From Mucilaginibacter sabulilitoris (GTDB lineage Bacteria > Bacteroidota > Bacteroidia > Sphingobacteriales > Sphingobacteriaceae): a stretch of 64,000 bases of DNA. Every line of letters begins with the position of its first letter. The first letter of the stretch is position 1. The translations under genes and the position numbers were made by a program. Shown piece by piece: positions 29,201 to 39,700 of the stretch. Under the pieces are notes generated by a model. The model did no database searches and was not told the DNA's origin. It was given only the letters and a program-made list of their open reading frames with translations. The stretch is taken from assembly GCF_034262375.1 (NCBI RefSeq), contig NZ_CP139558.1:6138001-6202000 (forward strand), in the 5' to 3' direction.

Positions 29201-30269
29201 CTATGTTGATATTATTGTTACCAAAGAGACAAATATTGATGATAGCCTTGATGGTGCGCTTCATATCAGCCTGAGCGGATTGAATCAGGCGTTCCGCCTG
29301 GTAAACAAAAACAGTCCGCCCGAAATAATTGCATCAGAGAGCTTTCCCGCCTGGAAATTCACATCTAATTATTATGTTATCAATCGTTTAAATGTAGACA
29401 GGAATAACCTGGCGGTTAGTTACCCTCATAGTGTTACCACATTAAACGGAACTGTTCAGAATTTACAATCTGATCCGCAAACTATTTTAGGCAAAACGCC
29501 GGGCCGGTTTAACCTTGTTCCCTGTAGCCAACCGGTTACTATGGGTGGCGCCGAATTTGGCCCTTTGATCACCCCGTTTTTCTATCAGGATAATTGGTAC
29601 ACCTTCTACGTGGAACCCACCTTATCCGAAACTCAAACCATTAATGAATGGGATGAATGGGTAGGCGGCCCGCCGGTAATTTACGAACCACCTAAAATTG
29701 ACTGGTCAACCATTCCCATCCAACCTTATTATCCATGGCCTAAAAACGTACCGGTGCCAAAAGTTGGCGATCCAGGACACATTGACATTGGCGACACCCG
29801 TATAAAGGTTCAGCCCCAAACGAGGGCAGACTGGACCACAAACCCCAATGTTTACATCAAATATGATCAACGTGTTATAGGCAAGGATACCGGAATGAAT
29901 GTATTTCTCAATAAAACCAACAGTAAATCACCCGTATTGGTTAAGGAAAGTGATCAGCTAAATAGTGTGTTACATGGTTCAGGTACCGCTGGCAGCGTCA
30001 TACTTGTTCCAACAAGTGGAGGCACTAAAATTTCGGATTCAGTGATAACCAATACACCCGTACTAACAAATACTCCTGTGCTAACTAATACCGGTGTAAT
30101 TACTAACGCACCAAGTAATACGGTACTCGCAAATACCGGCATTACAAGTGTTTTGGGGCCTGGTTCGGGAACTGTGTTAGTAGGTGGCGGCGGTATTTCC
30201 GGAATACAAAAGACCATCCCCTCTCAGCACCTGGGCGGCATTTTTGCAGAAAACATCATAAAACGTTAA
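23271..30269 (+). CDS. Tc toxin subunit A, N-terminal half (TcA1)
   Basis: 2332 aa, no signal peptide. Residues about 8-85 look like a peptidoglycan-binding_1 fold (NPGDNTDAVANLKAAL, then GDITKRAVTTFQQ). Residues about 98-185 form a carboxypeptidase-like or transthyretin-like beta-sandwich (GYIYMDYGIPANNVKLRLYS). Near 660-690 is the VRP1/TcA motif with Cys-rich CECEHCRSVLSPAAYLVDLL. Residues about 1720-1900 match the ABC-toxin N-terminal/neuraminidase-like region (RWDKKVPPGAINSKFWQWMNRYRVWEANRKI in part). The last 80 residues are a Thr/Asn-rich repeat. TcA builds the pentameric shell, receptor-binding parts and channel of Tc toxins; here the protein stops before the channel, which the next gene supplies, as in split YenA1/YenA2. 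The added N-terminal domains are unusual. Confidence 0.88.
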   Translation: MTSITPPLNPGDNTDAVANLKAALSLLITRQFIVLGTDVAADWPALINNEIGYGDITKRAVTTFQQLKQIQATGIVDAATATELNTVLNQLGAINNVGGYIYMDYGIPANNVKLRLYSRNFGGNDTVVAEANTDEQGKYNLNYNAAGINSGNFEVRAVDAAGKETLLSDTLFNSQTVSNLNLIVPAAVSPVTQSEFTRLSTDITGAIGDFSKLTDAQEKDDRQDLTLLSQATNWDARPIALASLAIKMSQATSLPQEAAYALVRSGLPSDADHLAQVNADDVHKALDTATTAGIINFNDDQKKAAVAAFQTFANKTRLSTKDFSSLSTYSDLLTNQNLTADEQQTFANAYFSPRKNAAELWKKAKDAGLADDKIKGLQLQGKLGMLTVNNAPLTKDLQTNFSDLDGLVAAGLYEPEAWDAKLKTLAGTQDDNADALDKMIPPAYIGGTVAERKQAYITDMAAKVSIAFPEKVVRDKIDKGKIVLGDATTQTSVSSFLNKAEGLGYKLSGTHIDTFASANDATLFAGVSGADKSKTIEGVKTLSRVHQITPNDQSMQVLLELGHVSAQDIVAVQKVDFVNRFAKTYADKFKITLDEGIRIGTIIYNKSQQVTTVTYNFFTSAKTAQQAPPVFAISGTSERQAQDKGSLDTKIAGAPNLQELFGSLDYCECEHCRSVLSPAAYLVDLLQFLDRKDTDWQYFIDKWKTDHAGQDYTAKYAKPYDALIDRRPDIVNLPLTCENTNTALPYIDIVNEILEYYLVNNKLSVDTAHDTGNATTAELLAEPQYVEPKAYGMLKSAKYPLGLPFDLWIETVRQFCNQYETPLWQLIKNIQPVTGTSFETQNKIAVESLGISPDEYAIFTGGDSLKNLFTLYGYKSNAEMATGLKSAKQLANRLGVSYKELLSLMQTQFINPNLSKLILLQKMSVSVNDVFRFTKAASFTPFTDDERQAFDDKLDRIKTLYGTDARAEIKSLWSAGVFKQLLLLNDTNAVCNFDATIVGYADKDASTFDLLKFNLLVRLWKKLGWKIEEVDQALLVLLPANLRAIIHDPTKADADRAKALADGFDSALLNIAHLNGLASQVNIGDNALIKLTSFWADIPNITTNSLYSQLFLSQNVLKIDTVFDDALGNYLTKDVNIKDAQKDHSIAIQAALNLTANDIEQIFKDNAQNLATAKLTIANISLIYRHAVLAKVLQCSVPDLIALKQLSGLDPFTPLTANALQKNEDDTILNQTLQFAEWAAQVRNSGFKLEDITFLFRHQFDPTGKYRNVQTDAAAAITLIANEIKRINTDYAVPGNPANAADLSSFATFTDDILQQTLSLVFPLDKVQSFLAMWTGRVANNWTVVSANFAGILDQPKFNSLFVPDAAAATDVVKQQNMLTKRATLAKALLPFIQRKLIVQSIYKILASSTSGDPALIQWLITSPTRLHNTTQPNLALIETFFLSNNAVNAVAAHNAYILLNKVIQLASGFQLSTKELQYFVSHAKDFNNLNLSSIPVAGNSPLPNAQALFKAFMRLSDYVNLRQDLTGGSDDLINIFTKARHSYAAGSNSATTQTAHLNALYQLMANLTRRDLSVVTAVAKPLGIQATAATVDGLLAVTAAAFVDERGITTLWNALKLVQTFGIPVESLTEASKITTTGLPDQEYQAIAENLKNAVKAGYDLDAWQQIAQPIFDKLRQKRRDALVASLLHNFSNLFSSTEEMYEYFLIDPGTEPIVQTSRIRIATASVQLFIQRCLLNLENRWDKKVPPGAINSKFWQWMNRYRVWEANRKIFLWPENWLEPEWRDDKTFLFKELEAKLLQGDVSNDLVEDAFFVYLKKLEEIARLDIVAMYCDEDPVTPESNTLHVIGRTFGFPHKYFYRRYAQQMWTPWESVDAQIDGDHIVVVMWRGRLHILWVTFIEKMDATGGPNAGSSSATKLSDWQVGSALSTITSGAQLKTMEAHLHWTDYYQGQWSEKKSGGLDNPISAQVSVSYQSSYVDIIVTKETNIDDSLDGALHISLSGLNQAFRLVNKNSPPEIIASESFPAWKFTSNYYVINRLNVDRNNLAVSYPHSVTTLNGTVQNLQSDPQTILGKTPGRFNLVPCSQPVTMGGAEFGPLITPFFYQDNWYTFYVEPTLSETQTINEWDEWVGGPPVIYEPPKIDWSTIPIQPYYPWPKNVPVPKVGDPGHIDIGDTRIKVQPQTRADWTTNPNVYIKYDQRVIGKDTGMNVFLNKTNSKSPVLVKESDQLNSVLHGSGTAGSVILVPTSGGTKISDSVITNTPVLTNTPVLTNTGVITNAPSNTVLANTGITSVLGPGSGTVLVGGGGISGIQKTIPSQHLGGIFAENIIKR
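30042..30144 (+). repeat. Degenerate Thr/Asn-rich coding repeat at the TcA1 C-terminus
   Basis: Imperfect copies of a unit coding for V(L/I)TNTP or TNTG (VITNTPVLTNTPVLTNTGVITN). It precedes a Gly-rich end and the gene boundary between the TcA halves, so it may be a flexible linker or a scar of gene fission. Confidence 0.6.
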
Positions 30270-30290
30270 CAGTTCTAAAAACTATAAGTC

Positions 30291-33200
30291 ATGGCAACTC
30301 AATATAAATCTTTTCACGATTCATATATTAATTCGCTTTATTATAAACCATTTGTAAATAATTTACCGCAAGGACCAACCTCCATCCATTATACCCAGAT
30401 AATAAAGGAGCGGCGCTTGAGCTATGCTTTTACCCCCCATTTTCACCCCTATGTATCGGCCTTGCTTAACCGGTTAATACAGCGGTCTGTCCCAGGGTTG
30501 CAGGCTGCAGACACTGAATACAAAACCAACGCGGATGGTTCTCCGGCTCTTTTTGATGCAGCTTATGATGATGTAAACAAACGTGGTAAAAGGATACCGG
30601 TTTTGCATGAGGATTTTTTCAAATCAACTTATACGCCTAATGCTGATAATATTCCTGATTTTGTGGCATCCCCTCTACCCGTAAAAGAGCTGGACTTCTC
30701 CTCACACGGGGCATACTCTGTATTCAATTGGGAACTATTTTTTCATGTTCCCTTAACAATAGCCATGAACCTAAGTAAAAACGGGCGTTACGAAGAGGCA
30801 AGGCAATGGTTCCATTATATTTTTGATCCTACCGACGACAGTGATGGGCCTACTCCCGAACGTTTTTGGAAAGTACAGCCTTTTCAAACCACACATATCA
30901 AATCTATTGAGGAGATCATGATCAACTTGTCTACCGGGGATGATGAACAATTACGCCAGGATACTATCAATAGCATGATGGCCTGGAAAAACAACCCATT
31001 CCGCCCACACGTTGTGGCCAGGTACAGACAGTCCTCATACATGTATAAAACTGTTTTTGCCTATATCGATAATCTGATTGCCTGGGGCGATGCCGATTTC
31101 AGAAATGATCAGCCCGAGGATGTAGACGCCGCTTTATTAAAATATGTGCTTGCAGCAAACATACTGGGCCCCCGCCCGCAAGAAGTGCCATCAAAAGGCA
31201 GCGTAAGGCCGCAAACTTATGCTAACTTAAAAAAGGATCTTGACGCTATGGGCAATGCGTTAAGGCCGCTTGAAACAGATATACTTTTCAACGTTGCTCC
31301 CCCAGCCACTGATGACAGTGATGACGATAAGCTTAGCCTGATCCATAGTCTGGGGAATACATTATATTTTTCAGTTCCGCGCAACGAAAAATTATTGTCG
31401 TACTGGGATACTGTTGCCGACAGGTTGTTTAAAATACGCAACAGTCTTAATTTACAGGGAATTTTCAGACAGCTACCCCTGTTTGCCCCTCCTATTGATC
31501 CCGCCCTGCTTGCAAAAGCTGCTGCTGCCGGACTTGATATATCAGCAGTGGTTGCTGGCTTGAACGCACCTTTACCCATCGTACGTTTTCAGTTACTCAT
31601 TCAAAAAGCCACCGAAATATGCCAGGAGGTAAAATCACTGGGAAATAACTTGCTCTCGGCTATTGAAAAGCAAGATAATGAATCTTTATCCGTGCTGCGG
31701 GCACATCATGAAAGCCTTATCCTCAGCATGTCCGAAAGCGTTAAATATGCGCAGCTACAGGATACTATTAAATCGAGAGAAAGCTTACTGGTATCATTAA
31801 ATAGCGCAGCTGAGCAATACATTTATTATGAACGTCAGTTAGGAAAGGAAACCAGTGATATTAAGCTGCCTGAGTTAAGTGAGCTTGATCGCGACGGGCT
31901 TATTAACATGAAGGCGATGATGCAGGAGCCTACTGTTAGTTTGCGGGATGTGGATATAGACATTTCAAAGGATTTAGGTGCGTCGTTAGGCAAGATCGTA
32001 AACAGTTTTGAGGCCGAAGAGTTAAACAAATTAAGCTCGGCCCGTGATATGCAGGATGCTGTTCATGGATTACGAATAGCAGCCCAGGCAGTGGCCCTTA
32101 TACCCGAGTTTGGTATTGACCTGCACTTTTGGGGAATGGGTGGCCATGTTGAATTTGGCGGAAAGGAACTTTCTAAACTGGCCCAGTTTACAGCCGATGT
32201 AACCTCAGCAATAGCCGATCATACCACCTACGAGGCCGGAAATGCTTCAAAGATCGGCAACTACACGCGCAGGCAACAGGACTGGGCCTTTCAAAGCAAT
32301 GTCATTTCGGGCCAGATCAACCAGATATTTAAACAGATTCGCAGCGCGCAAATAAGGGAGGCTATTGCCGAAAAAGAATGGAAAAACCATCAACAGCAAA
32401 TAAAAAATGCAGAGGAAATTGAAAACTTCCTTACTGATGAAAAAGTAGGTAAAAAAACGAGTCAGGCCTTTTATGCCTACATGAACGGTGCCGTTAAAGA
32501 TCTTTATAATCAGTGCTTTCAGTTTGCTTTTGATCTGGCAAAAAAGGCGGAACGCAGCCTGCAGCAGGAACTTGGCGACAACACGCTAAGCTTTGTACAA
32601 ACAGGTTATACAAGTGGGAAGGAAGGGTTGCTGGCCGGCGAAAAATTATACATGGACTTGAAGCGCATGGAAATGTCATACATGGAATTAAACCAGCGCG
32701 AATACGAAATTACCAAGCATATCAGCTTGATGCAGTTAAACCCAACGGCTTTACTGGCGCTTCGCACCACCGGTCGTTGTACCATAAAACTGCCCGAAGA
32801 GTTTTTTGATATAGACGGTCCTGGTCATTACTTCCGGCGTATAAAACATGTATCGATAAGTATTCCGTGCATCGTAGGTCCATATACCAGCGTTAATTGC
32901 ACGCTTACGTTAACCAAAAGTACTATACGTACCAAACCTGTGTTGAGCAATGGCGCATACGCTTCTACCGGCGATAATGATGATCGTTTTGATATACACT
33001 TTGGTTCTATGCAGTCTATTGTTACCAGCAACGCTCAGGATGACAGCGGCATGTTTGAAACAAACATGCGCGACGAACGAAAACTACCATTTGAGTATTC
33101 GGGAGTAGAAAGCGAATGGCAGATATCGTTACCTGGCCGGTTAAACGAGATCCACCAATTTAATTACGATACCATAACCGATGTAATTATTCACATGCGC

Positions 33201-33674
33201 TACACTGCAAGGGAAGGCGGTGAATTATTGCGTGCTGCGGCAATGAAAAACTTAAAGGCCCAGATTGATTCGTCTGAAGCCGCAGGTACTGTAAGGTTGT
33301 TTTCTGTGAGGCAGGAATTTCCTAATGAGTGGGAAAAATTCAAATCGGTAAAACTTGGTACTAATGCACCATTTGCCGGGCTAACCTTGCCTCTGAAGGA
33401 AGAACATTATCCGTTTTGGAGTAAAGGATCAGTAGCAGCCATAAAGCAAGTAAATGTATATGCCAGGTCTGCCAAAAATAATATTACGATGCGTCCTTCG
33501 GCTGCAGATAATACTAAGGAAGATGCTTTGACCAATGCCGACAAATCATTCGGCAACTTAGTAAGTGGTAAATTATCAAAAATACCTTTACCCGCTCCTG
33601 TTGGCAATTTCACCTTGTTTTTTAATGATAATACGATGAGCGATTTGTGGATAACCGCAAGCTGGGGAAAATAA
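30291..33674 (+). CDS. Tc toxin subunit A, C-terminal half (TcA2, pore and TcB-binding)
   Basis: 1127 aa, starting 21 bp after TcA1. It holds the C-terminal TcA blocks: LFAPPIDPALLAKAAAAGLDIS near residue 396, long alpha-helical stretches that form the coiled-coil shaft and translocation channel, NTLSFVQTGYTSGKEGLLAG near 764, and the beta-rich TcB-binding part near 825-900 (CTIKLPEEFFDIDGPGHYFRR). The family inserts a syringe-like channel in target membranes and passes the TcC effector through it. No signal peptide, as for other Tc proteins whose release route is often unclear. TcA1 and TcA2 together (3459 aa) exceed the usual single-chain TcA of about 2400-2500 aa, mostly because of the added N-terminal and C-terminal parts of TcA1. 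Confidence 0.92.
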   Translation: MATQYKSFHDSYINSLYYKPFVNNLPQGPTSIHYTQIIKERRLSYAFTPHFHPYVSALLNRLIQRSVPGLQAADTEYKTNADGSPALFDAAYDDVNKRGKRIPVLHEDFFKSTYTPNADNIPDFVASPLPVKELDFSSHGAYSVFNWELFFHVPLTIAMNLSKNGRYEEARQWFHYIFDPTDDSDGPTPERFWKVQPFQTTHIKSIEEIMINLSTGDDEQLRQDTINSMMAWKNNPFRPHVVARYRQSSYMYKTVFAYIDNLIAWGDADFRNDQPEDVDAALLKYVLAANILGPRPQEVPSKGSVRPQTYANLKKDLDAMGNALRPLETDILFNVAPPATDDSDDDKLSLIHSLGNTLYFSVPRNEKLLSYWDTVADRLFKIRNSLNLQGIFRQLPLFAPPIDPALLAKAAAAGLDISAVVAGLNAPLPIVRFQLLIQKATEICQEVKSLGNNLLSAIEKQDNESLSVLRAHHESLILSMSESVKYAQLQDTIKSRESLLVSLNSAAEQYIYYERQLGKETSDIKLPELSELDRDGLINMKAMMQEPTVSLRDVDIDISKDLGASLGKIVNSFEAEELNKLSSARDMQDAVHGLRIAAQAVALIPEFGIDLHFWGMGGHVEFGGKELSKLAQFTADVTSAIADHTTYEAGNASKIGNYTRRQQDWAFQSNVISGQINQIFKQIRSAQIREAIAEKEWKNHQQQIKNAEEIENFLTDEKVGKKTSQAFYAYMNGAVKDLYNQCFQFAFDLAKKAERSLQQELGDNTLSFVQTGYTSGKEGLLAGEKLYMDLKRMEMSYMELNQREYEITKHISLMQLNPTALLALRTTGRCTIKLPEEFFDIDGPGHYFRRIKHVSISIPCIVGPYTSVNCTLTLTKSTIRTKPVLSNGAYASTGDNDDRFDIHFGSMQSIVTSNAQDDSGMFETNMRDERKLPFEYSGVESEWQISLPGRLNEIHQFNYDTITDVIIHMRYTAREGGELLRAAAMKNLKAQIDSSEAAGTVRLFSVRQEFPNEWEKFKSVKLGTNAPFAGLTLPLKEEHYPFWSKGSVAAIKQVNVYARSAKNNITMRPSAADNTKEDALTNADKSFGNLVSGKLSKIPLPAPVGNFTLFFNDNTMSDLWITASWGK

Positions 33675-33704
33675 AACTTCAGCCGGTAACAATTATTGAA
33701 GTTG

Positions 33705-33726
33705 CAGTAGAGCATCTGCTTTACTG
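33705..33726 (+). other. Stem-loop between TcA2 and TcBC
   Basis: CAGTA-G-AGC pairs with GCT-T-TACTG around a 4-nt loop in the 109-bp gap before the BC gene. Without a T-run it is not a convincing terminator; it may set the ratio of A to BC subunits or be chance. Confidence 0.3.
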
Positions 33727-33783
33727 TAGCTGTGTCAAACACGAATCTATTATAAAGTTATTGTAAACCTTGCAATATTACTC

Positions 33784-36700
33784 ATGAAGACATCTGATAA
33801 CAACGGCGCGAATGATAAAAAAACCGGTGGCGACAACAAGCTTCAAATTCCGTCAATAAGTCTCCCTAAAGGCGGGGGTGCCTTAAAAAACATTGACGAA
33901 AAGTTCCAGGTTAATGCGGTTAATGGTACAGCCTCATTTTCAATTGCGTTGCCATTTTCAAAAACGCGTGGCGAGTTCATTCCTGCTATATCGCTTAATT
34001 ATAATTCGGGAAGCGGAAACGGCCCCTATGGCCAGGGTTGGCATCTTGATTACGCCAGCATTCAGCGAAAAACTGATCAAATGCTGCCAAATTACCAGGA
34101 TGCTGATGATGGCGATGTTTTCATGTTCAGCGGCGCGGAAGATCTGGTTCCCGAATTAAAACAAGATGCATCCGGCAACTGGGTATCTACCGCGTTTACA
34201 TCGTCGGATGGCTATCAGATAAAAACATACAGACCACGTATTGAAAGCGGATTTAGCCGTATTGAACAGATCAGACCTGCCGGTTCAACCGCTTTTTACT
34301 GGAAGGTTACCAGCCGCAATAATATTGCAACCTTTTATGGGCGATCTGCCGCGGCCCGTATTGCCGATCCCGCCAATCCGGACAGAATATTTTCATGGCT
34401 GCCCGAAATAAGTTATGACGATAAGGGAAATTGCATTGAATGGGGCTATATAAACGAAGATTTTAAGAATGTACCGGATGCCATATTTGAGACTAACCGC
34501 TTAAATAATAAAGCTCCATGCACCAGCACCTATATTAAGCGCATAAAATATGGCAATAAATTGCCTTACTATCCCGCACCAGATCAGCCTTATGATCCCC
34601 CTGCCCCTGCCGATCTTCAATATTTTTTTGAGACAGTTTTCGACTATGGTGATCATAATGTTGCCGCTCCGGCGCCGGCCGTACAACAAAATTGGCCGTG
34701 TCGCACCGAGCCTTTTTCTAATTATAAACCGGGTTTCGAGATCAGGACTTACAGGCTATGTCAGCGTGTTCTGTTTTTTCATAATTTTAAAGAATTGGGC
34801 GATGGAGTTATCCCTTCCCCCTGCCTTGTACGTTCTATTGACTTTAGTTATCGCATATTTGGCAATGCCGCTGTCACATCTTCTGATCAACTCAATTCGG
34901 AGGTGGATTATATTATCTCGATTGCTCAGACAGGGTATTTAAAAAACAGTGCCGGTGGTTATGATAAAAAAAGCATGCCCCCTGTTGCCTTTGATTACCA
35001 GGAGTTAAATTGGAATACTCAATTGCAATCAATAGATCCGGACAATATTGTTAACGCGCCTGCTGGCATTACGGGAACCTATCAATGGGTTGACCTATGG
35101 AACGAAGGCGTGGCAGGCATATTATTGGAACAATCTGACGGCTGGTATTATAAAAGCAATTTAGGCGACGGAAAATTTACCGTTATGCAACAGGCTATCA
35201 GTAAACCCTCATTCAACGGGCTTTCAGATGGCAGCCTTCAATTGCAGGACCTGGATGCCGACGGGCGAAAATTTGCGGTAAGCAAGCGAGGCGCGGTGAA
35301 GGGTTATTTTGAATTGGCCGATACCAACGCCTGGGAACCATTTCAGCCATTCACCTCATATCCAAATATTAACTTTAATGATCCATCTACCAGATTGATC
35401 GATCTTAACGGAGATGGCATTCCCGAGGTGGTAATTTCAGATGAAAATGTATTCACCTGGTATCCAAATTATGGCACCAAAGGCTACCAGCAGGCGCAAA
35501 CATCTTCCAAACTCTATGACCAGGAAGATGGAACATCCATTATGTTTCGAGATCCTGATCAATGCCTTTTTTTAGCCGATATGAGCGGAGACGGAATGAC
35601 CGACGTGGTAAGGATAAGAAACGGCGAGGTATGTTACTGGCCAAATTTGGGATATGGAAGGTTCGGGGCAAAAGTGTCGATGGCCGGCGCCCCTACCTTT
35701 GATCACCAGGATACTTTTAATCCAGTTTATTTGCAATTGGCAGATATTAACGGGACAGGAACTACAGACATTATATACCGGGGCAGGGATCATGTCAAAA
35801 TATGGCTGAACAGATCTGGCAATGCGTTAACAGAACCTGTTGTAATTAACGCCTTACCTGCGATAGAAAACCCTGACAGTTTATCTGTAATTGACCTGCT
35901 TGGCAACGGAACAGCTTGCCTGGTATGGTCGTCGCCGCTGGCCGGCAACATTAATGCGCCCCTGAAATACATTGATCTGATGGGTGGCAACAAACCCTAC
36001 ATCATGAAGGGATACAAAAACAATTTCGGTAAACAGGTTAGCTGGAATTATAAGAGCTCGACATATTATTACCTCGCCGATAAAAAAGCCGGAACTCCCT
36101 GGGTTACAAGACTGCCGTTCCCGGTACAATGCATAAGCGACACCACCACCAGCGACGATATCACCCAAACAAAACAAACCTGCAAATATGCCTACCATCA
36201 TGGTTTTTATGATCACCAGGAAAAGGAGTTCCGCGGCTTTGGAATGGTTGAGCAGGCTGATGCGGATAGCTTTGAGGATTATATTTTAGGCCAGGGCAAT
36301 CTTGTTACCGAAAAAACCTTGTTCCAGATGCCCGTGCTTACTAAAACGTGGTATCATCCCGGGGCCTTTGCTGCAGAAAACAGTATTCTCACTAAGTTTT
36401 CTGCTGAATATTTTCAGAATCCGGATTTTGCCGAGCATCATGTTTTAGAGCCGATCATTCCATCTGGACTGACACTACAGGCAAACAGGGAAGCTTACAG
36501 AGCTTGTAAGGGTAACATTTTAAGGCAGGAAGTATATGGGCTCGACGATTCAGCGTTGGCAACCATTCCCTATTCGGTAGCTGAGCATAATATCCAGATA
36601 CGATTGTTACAGGAGGTTAATGATAACCGAAATGCTACGTTTCTCGTAATTGAAGGGGAGGCGATTACTTATCATTATGAACGGAATACAAGCGACCCAA

Positions 36701-39700
36701 GAGTCACTCATTCTCTCACTTTAGATACCGACGAGTTGGGTAATACTCTGCAGGTAGCCTCAATAGCCTACCCAAGGCAGGTACAGGATCCATCGTTGCC
36801 GGCGGCTGTCGCTGCCGGGCAGCAAAAGCAATACATTATATATTCGGTTAGTCAATTTTCTAATGATTGTTTCGATCCGGCTTATTACCGCTTGAGGATA
36901 TGTACCGATGCGCAGTCATATGAACTAACAGGCATAAAACCCGCTAAAGGATATTTTACTGTAGATGAACTAAAAACTGGTTTTGCTAACGCGGCGATCA
37001 TTCCTTACGAAGCAGTTGCGACAGAATCCATTCAGAAAAGACTGATCGGACATCAACGACAATTATTTTTAGCTAACAATACTACAACGCCGCTTCCTTT
37101 GGGGAAGATCGAATCTTTGGGATTGCTTTTTGAAGCGTACCGTAAGGCATTTACACCATCGTTGCTTACTTCGCTGTACGGCAACCTGGCTACACCTGCA
37201 GAACTTACCGGCTATCTTACCAAGGGTCATTACCTGCTATCCGACAAATACAAACAAAACTCGTTATATCCCCAAACTGATGCAAATGGCGAATGGTGGA
37301 TACCTTCAGGCAAAACTGGTTTCAACGCCGATCCACGCGCTTCCTTTTATCTTCCGGTTAAGTTTTTTGATCCGGTCGGCAACAATATATCGGTAACTTA
37401 CTATGAGGACTATAACCTGCTTATATCTAAAACTACCGACGGGGTTGAAAACACAATAAGTGTCGATCAGTTCGATTGGCGCGTTCTTTCTCCTCAAATA
37501 ATCAGGGATAGTAATAACAATAAGTCGGCAGTGCGGTTTGACATTTTAGGCTACATCGCCGGATCGGCTATTATGGGTAAAGGAGATGAAGCAGACGACT
37601 TCGAAAACTTCAGTACTAATATCAGCGACCCGGAAACCCTCGCTTTTTTTACTGATCCTGAAACAAACGGTCCCGGTTTGTTAAAAAATGCAAGCAGCCG
37701 CTTTGTATATGACTTTTCTGTAACACCTGTACGTGTAGGCACCATAGTGCGCGAAACACACGCCAAACAAGCCATAAGTGATGCTAAACCCTCACCACTG
37801 CAATATAGCTTTGAATACTCTGATGGCGAAGGTCGTGTAGTGCTTAAAAAAATACAGGCCGAACCTGGGGAAGCAAAACAGTTAAATGCGGCCAACGAGG
37901 TAACAACTGTTCAAACCGGGCAAAAACTTCGCTGGATAGGTAATGGCAGAGCCGTACTGAATAATAAAGGCAAGCCCATAAAACAATTTCAGCCATACTT
38001 TAGTGTAACACCGGCCTACGAAAATGATAATCAGTTAGTTGCTATTGGAACCAGTCCTGTTTTATATTATGACCCTCCGGGCAGATTGATCAAATCTGAA
38101 TTTCCAAATGGTACTTTTTCAAAGACAAAGTGGGATGCCTGGCAGCAATTAAGCTACGACCCTAATGATACGGTTGAAAACTCTGATTGGTATGCTGAGA
38201 GAACTACAGGGAGCCTGAAAGCAAACCTGCTTGAAAATGGAGCAGCTCAAAAAGCTGACATGCATCATGATACACCGGTCCAGGTTTATCTCGATTCTTT
38301 AGGCCGTTCTTTTTATGCCACTGCTCATAACCGGTTTAAAGATCATAAAACCGGCCAGATAGTTAACGAGTTTTATGATACGCACACAGTGTTGGATGCA
38401 CAAGGGCACGAATTATTAGTTATTGATGCACGTGGAAACAATGTGGTTGGCTATAAATACGATATGTCAGGATGCAAAGCCACTCTGAACAGTATGGATT
38501 CGTCATCCAGATGGGTACTTAATAACTGCATGGGCAAACCACTTTACGCCTGGGATAGCAAAGGCCAGCAATTTGAAACCGAATATGATGCTATTCACCG
38601 CCCCAAACAGTCTACAGTAAAAAAGGACGGCCAGGCAATTATTGTTTTCGAGAAATTCGTTTACGGAGAAGGTCAGGCCAATGATCTTGTAAACAATTTA
38701 CGCGGGCAATTGTACCAGCACTTTGACCAGGCAGGACTTACTACCAGCCAACAAGTTGATTTTAAGGGCAATTTGCTTATCCGTACGCTGCAACTGACCC
38801 AGGAATTTAAAACTGCAATTAACTGGGGTTCAAACCCTGCCCTTCAACCAGACATATACACTTCTCAAACCTTCTTTGATGCTTTAAATCGCCCGGTGAA
38901 GCAGATCACGCCTCATAAAGACCCTGCGCTTGCAAATACAATGGTTCCCGTGTACGGAGAGTCAGGTATGGTGAGGGCAGTGAATGTTTTTTTAAAAGGA
39001 TCGGCCCAAGCGGCAACTTTCGTAAAGAATATAGCGTACGATGAAAAGGGGCAGCGGATTCATATTCAATACGGAAATGATACAGTTACCAATTATACTT
39101 ATGACGAGCACTCATTCAGGATCACCCGGTTGGTAACTACCCGTAAGAGCGGCGCTGATATTTTACAGGACCTGAATTACACTTATGACCCGGTAGGTAA
39201 TATTACCCATCTGCAGGATAATGCGCAGGACACATTCTTCTTCGCCAATAAAAAGGTAGATCCGGATGGCGACTATACCTATGATGCTGTTTACCGACTT
39301 ACAGAAGCACTCGGACGGGAACAAATGGCTCAGCAACTGACGCCCGATCCTTACGATTCGTTCAGAACCAATTTCATTCAACCGGGTGATGGTAACGGGA
39401 TGCAGACCTATAAACAGCAACTCACTTACGACCCTGTAGGTAATTTGCTCCAGATGAACAATGTTGGCGGCTGGAACCGGCAATATACTTATGCTGCCAA
39501 CAGTAACCGGTTATTGACCGCCCCATCAAGCAACCCGGCAGTTGCTCAATCGCCTTTTAATTATGATGAGCACGGCAATATGCTCAATATGCCCCATCTG
39601 CCGCAAATAGACTGGAATTTTAAGGATCAGCTGTCACATCTGAATATTTTAGCCTCAGCCGAAAATAACCAGTCACAGCAATGCTGGTATGTTTACAATG

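Noticed and set aside
34550..34942. Plus-strand frame of 130 codons within TcBC
   Set aside because: It lies wholly inside the TcBC gene in another frame and has no start signal or domain.
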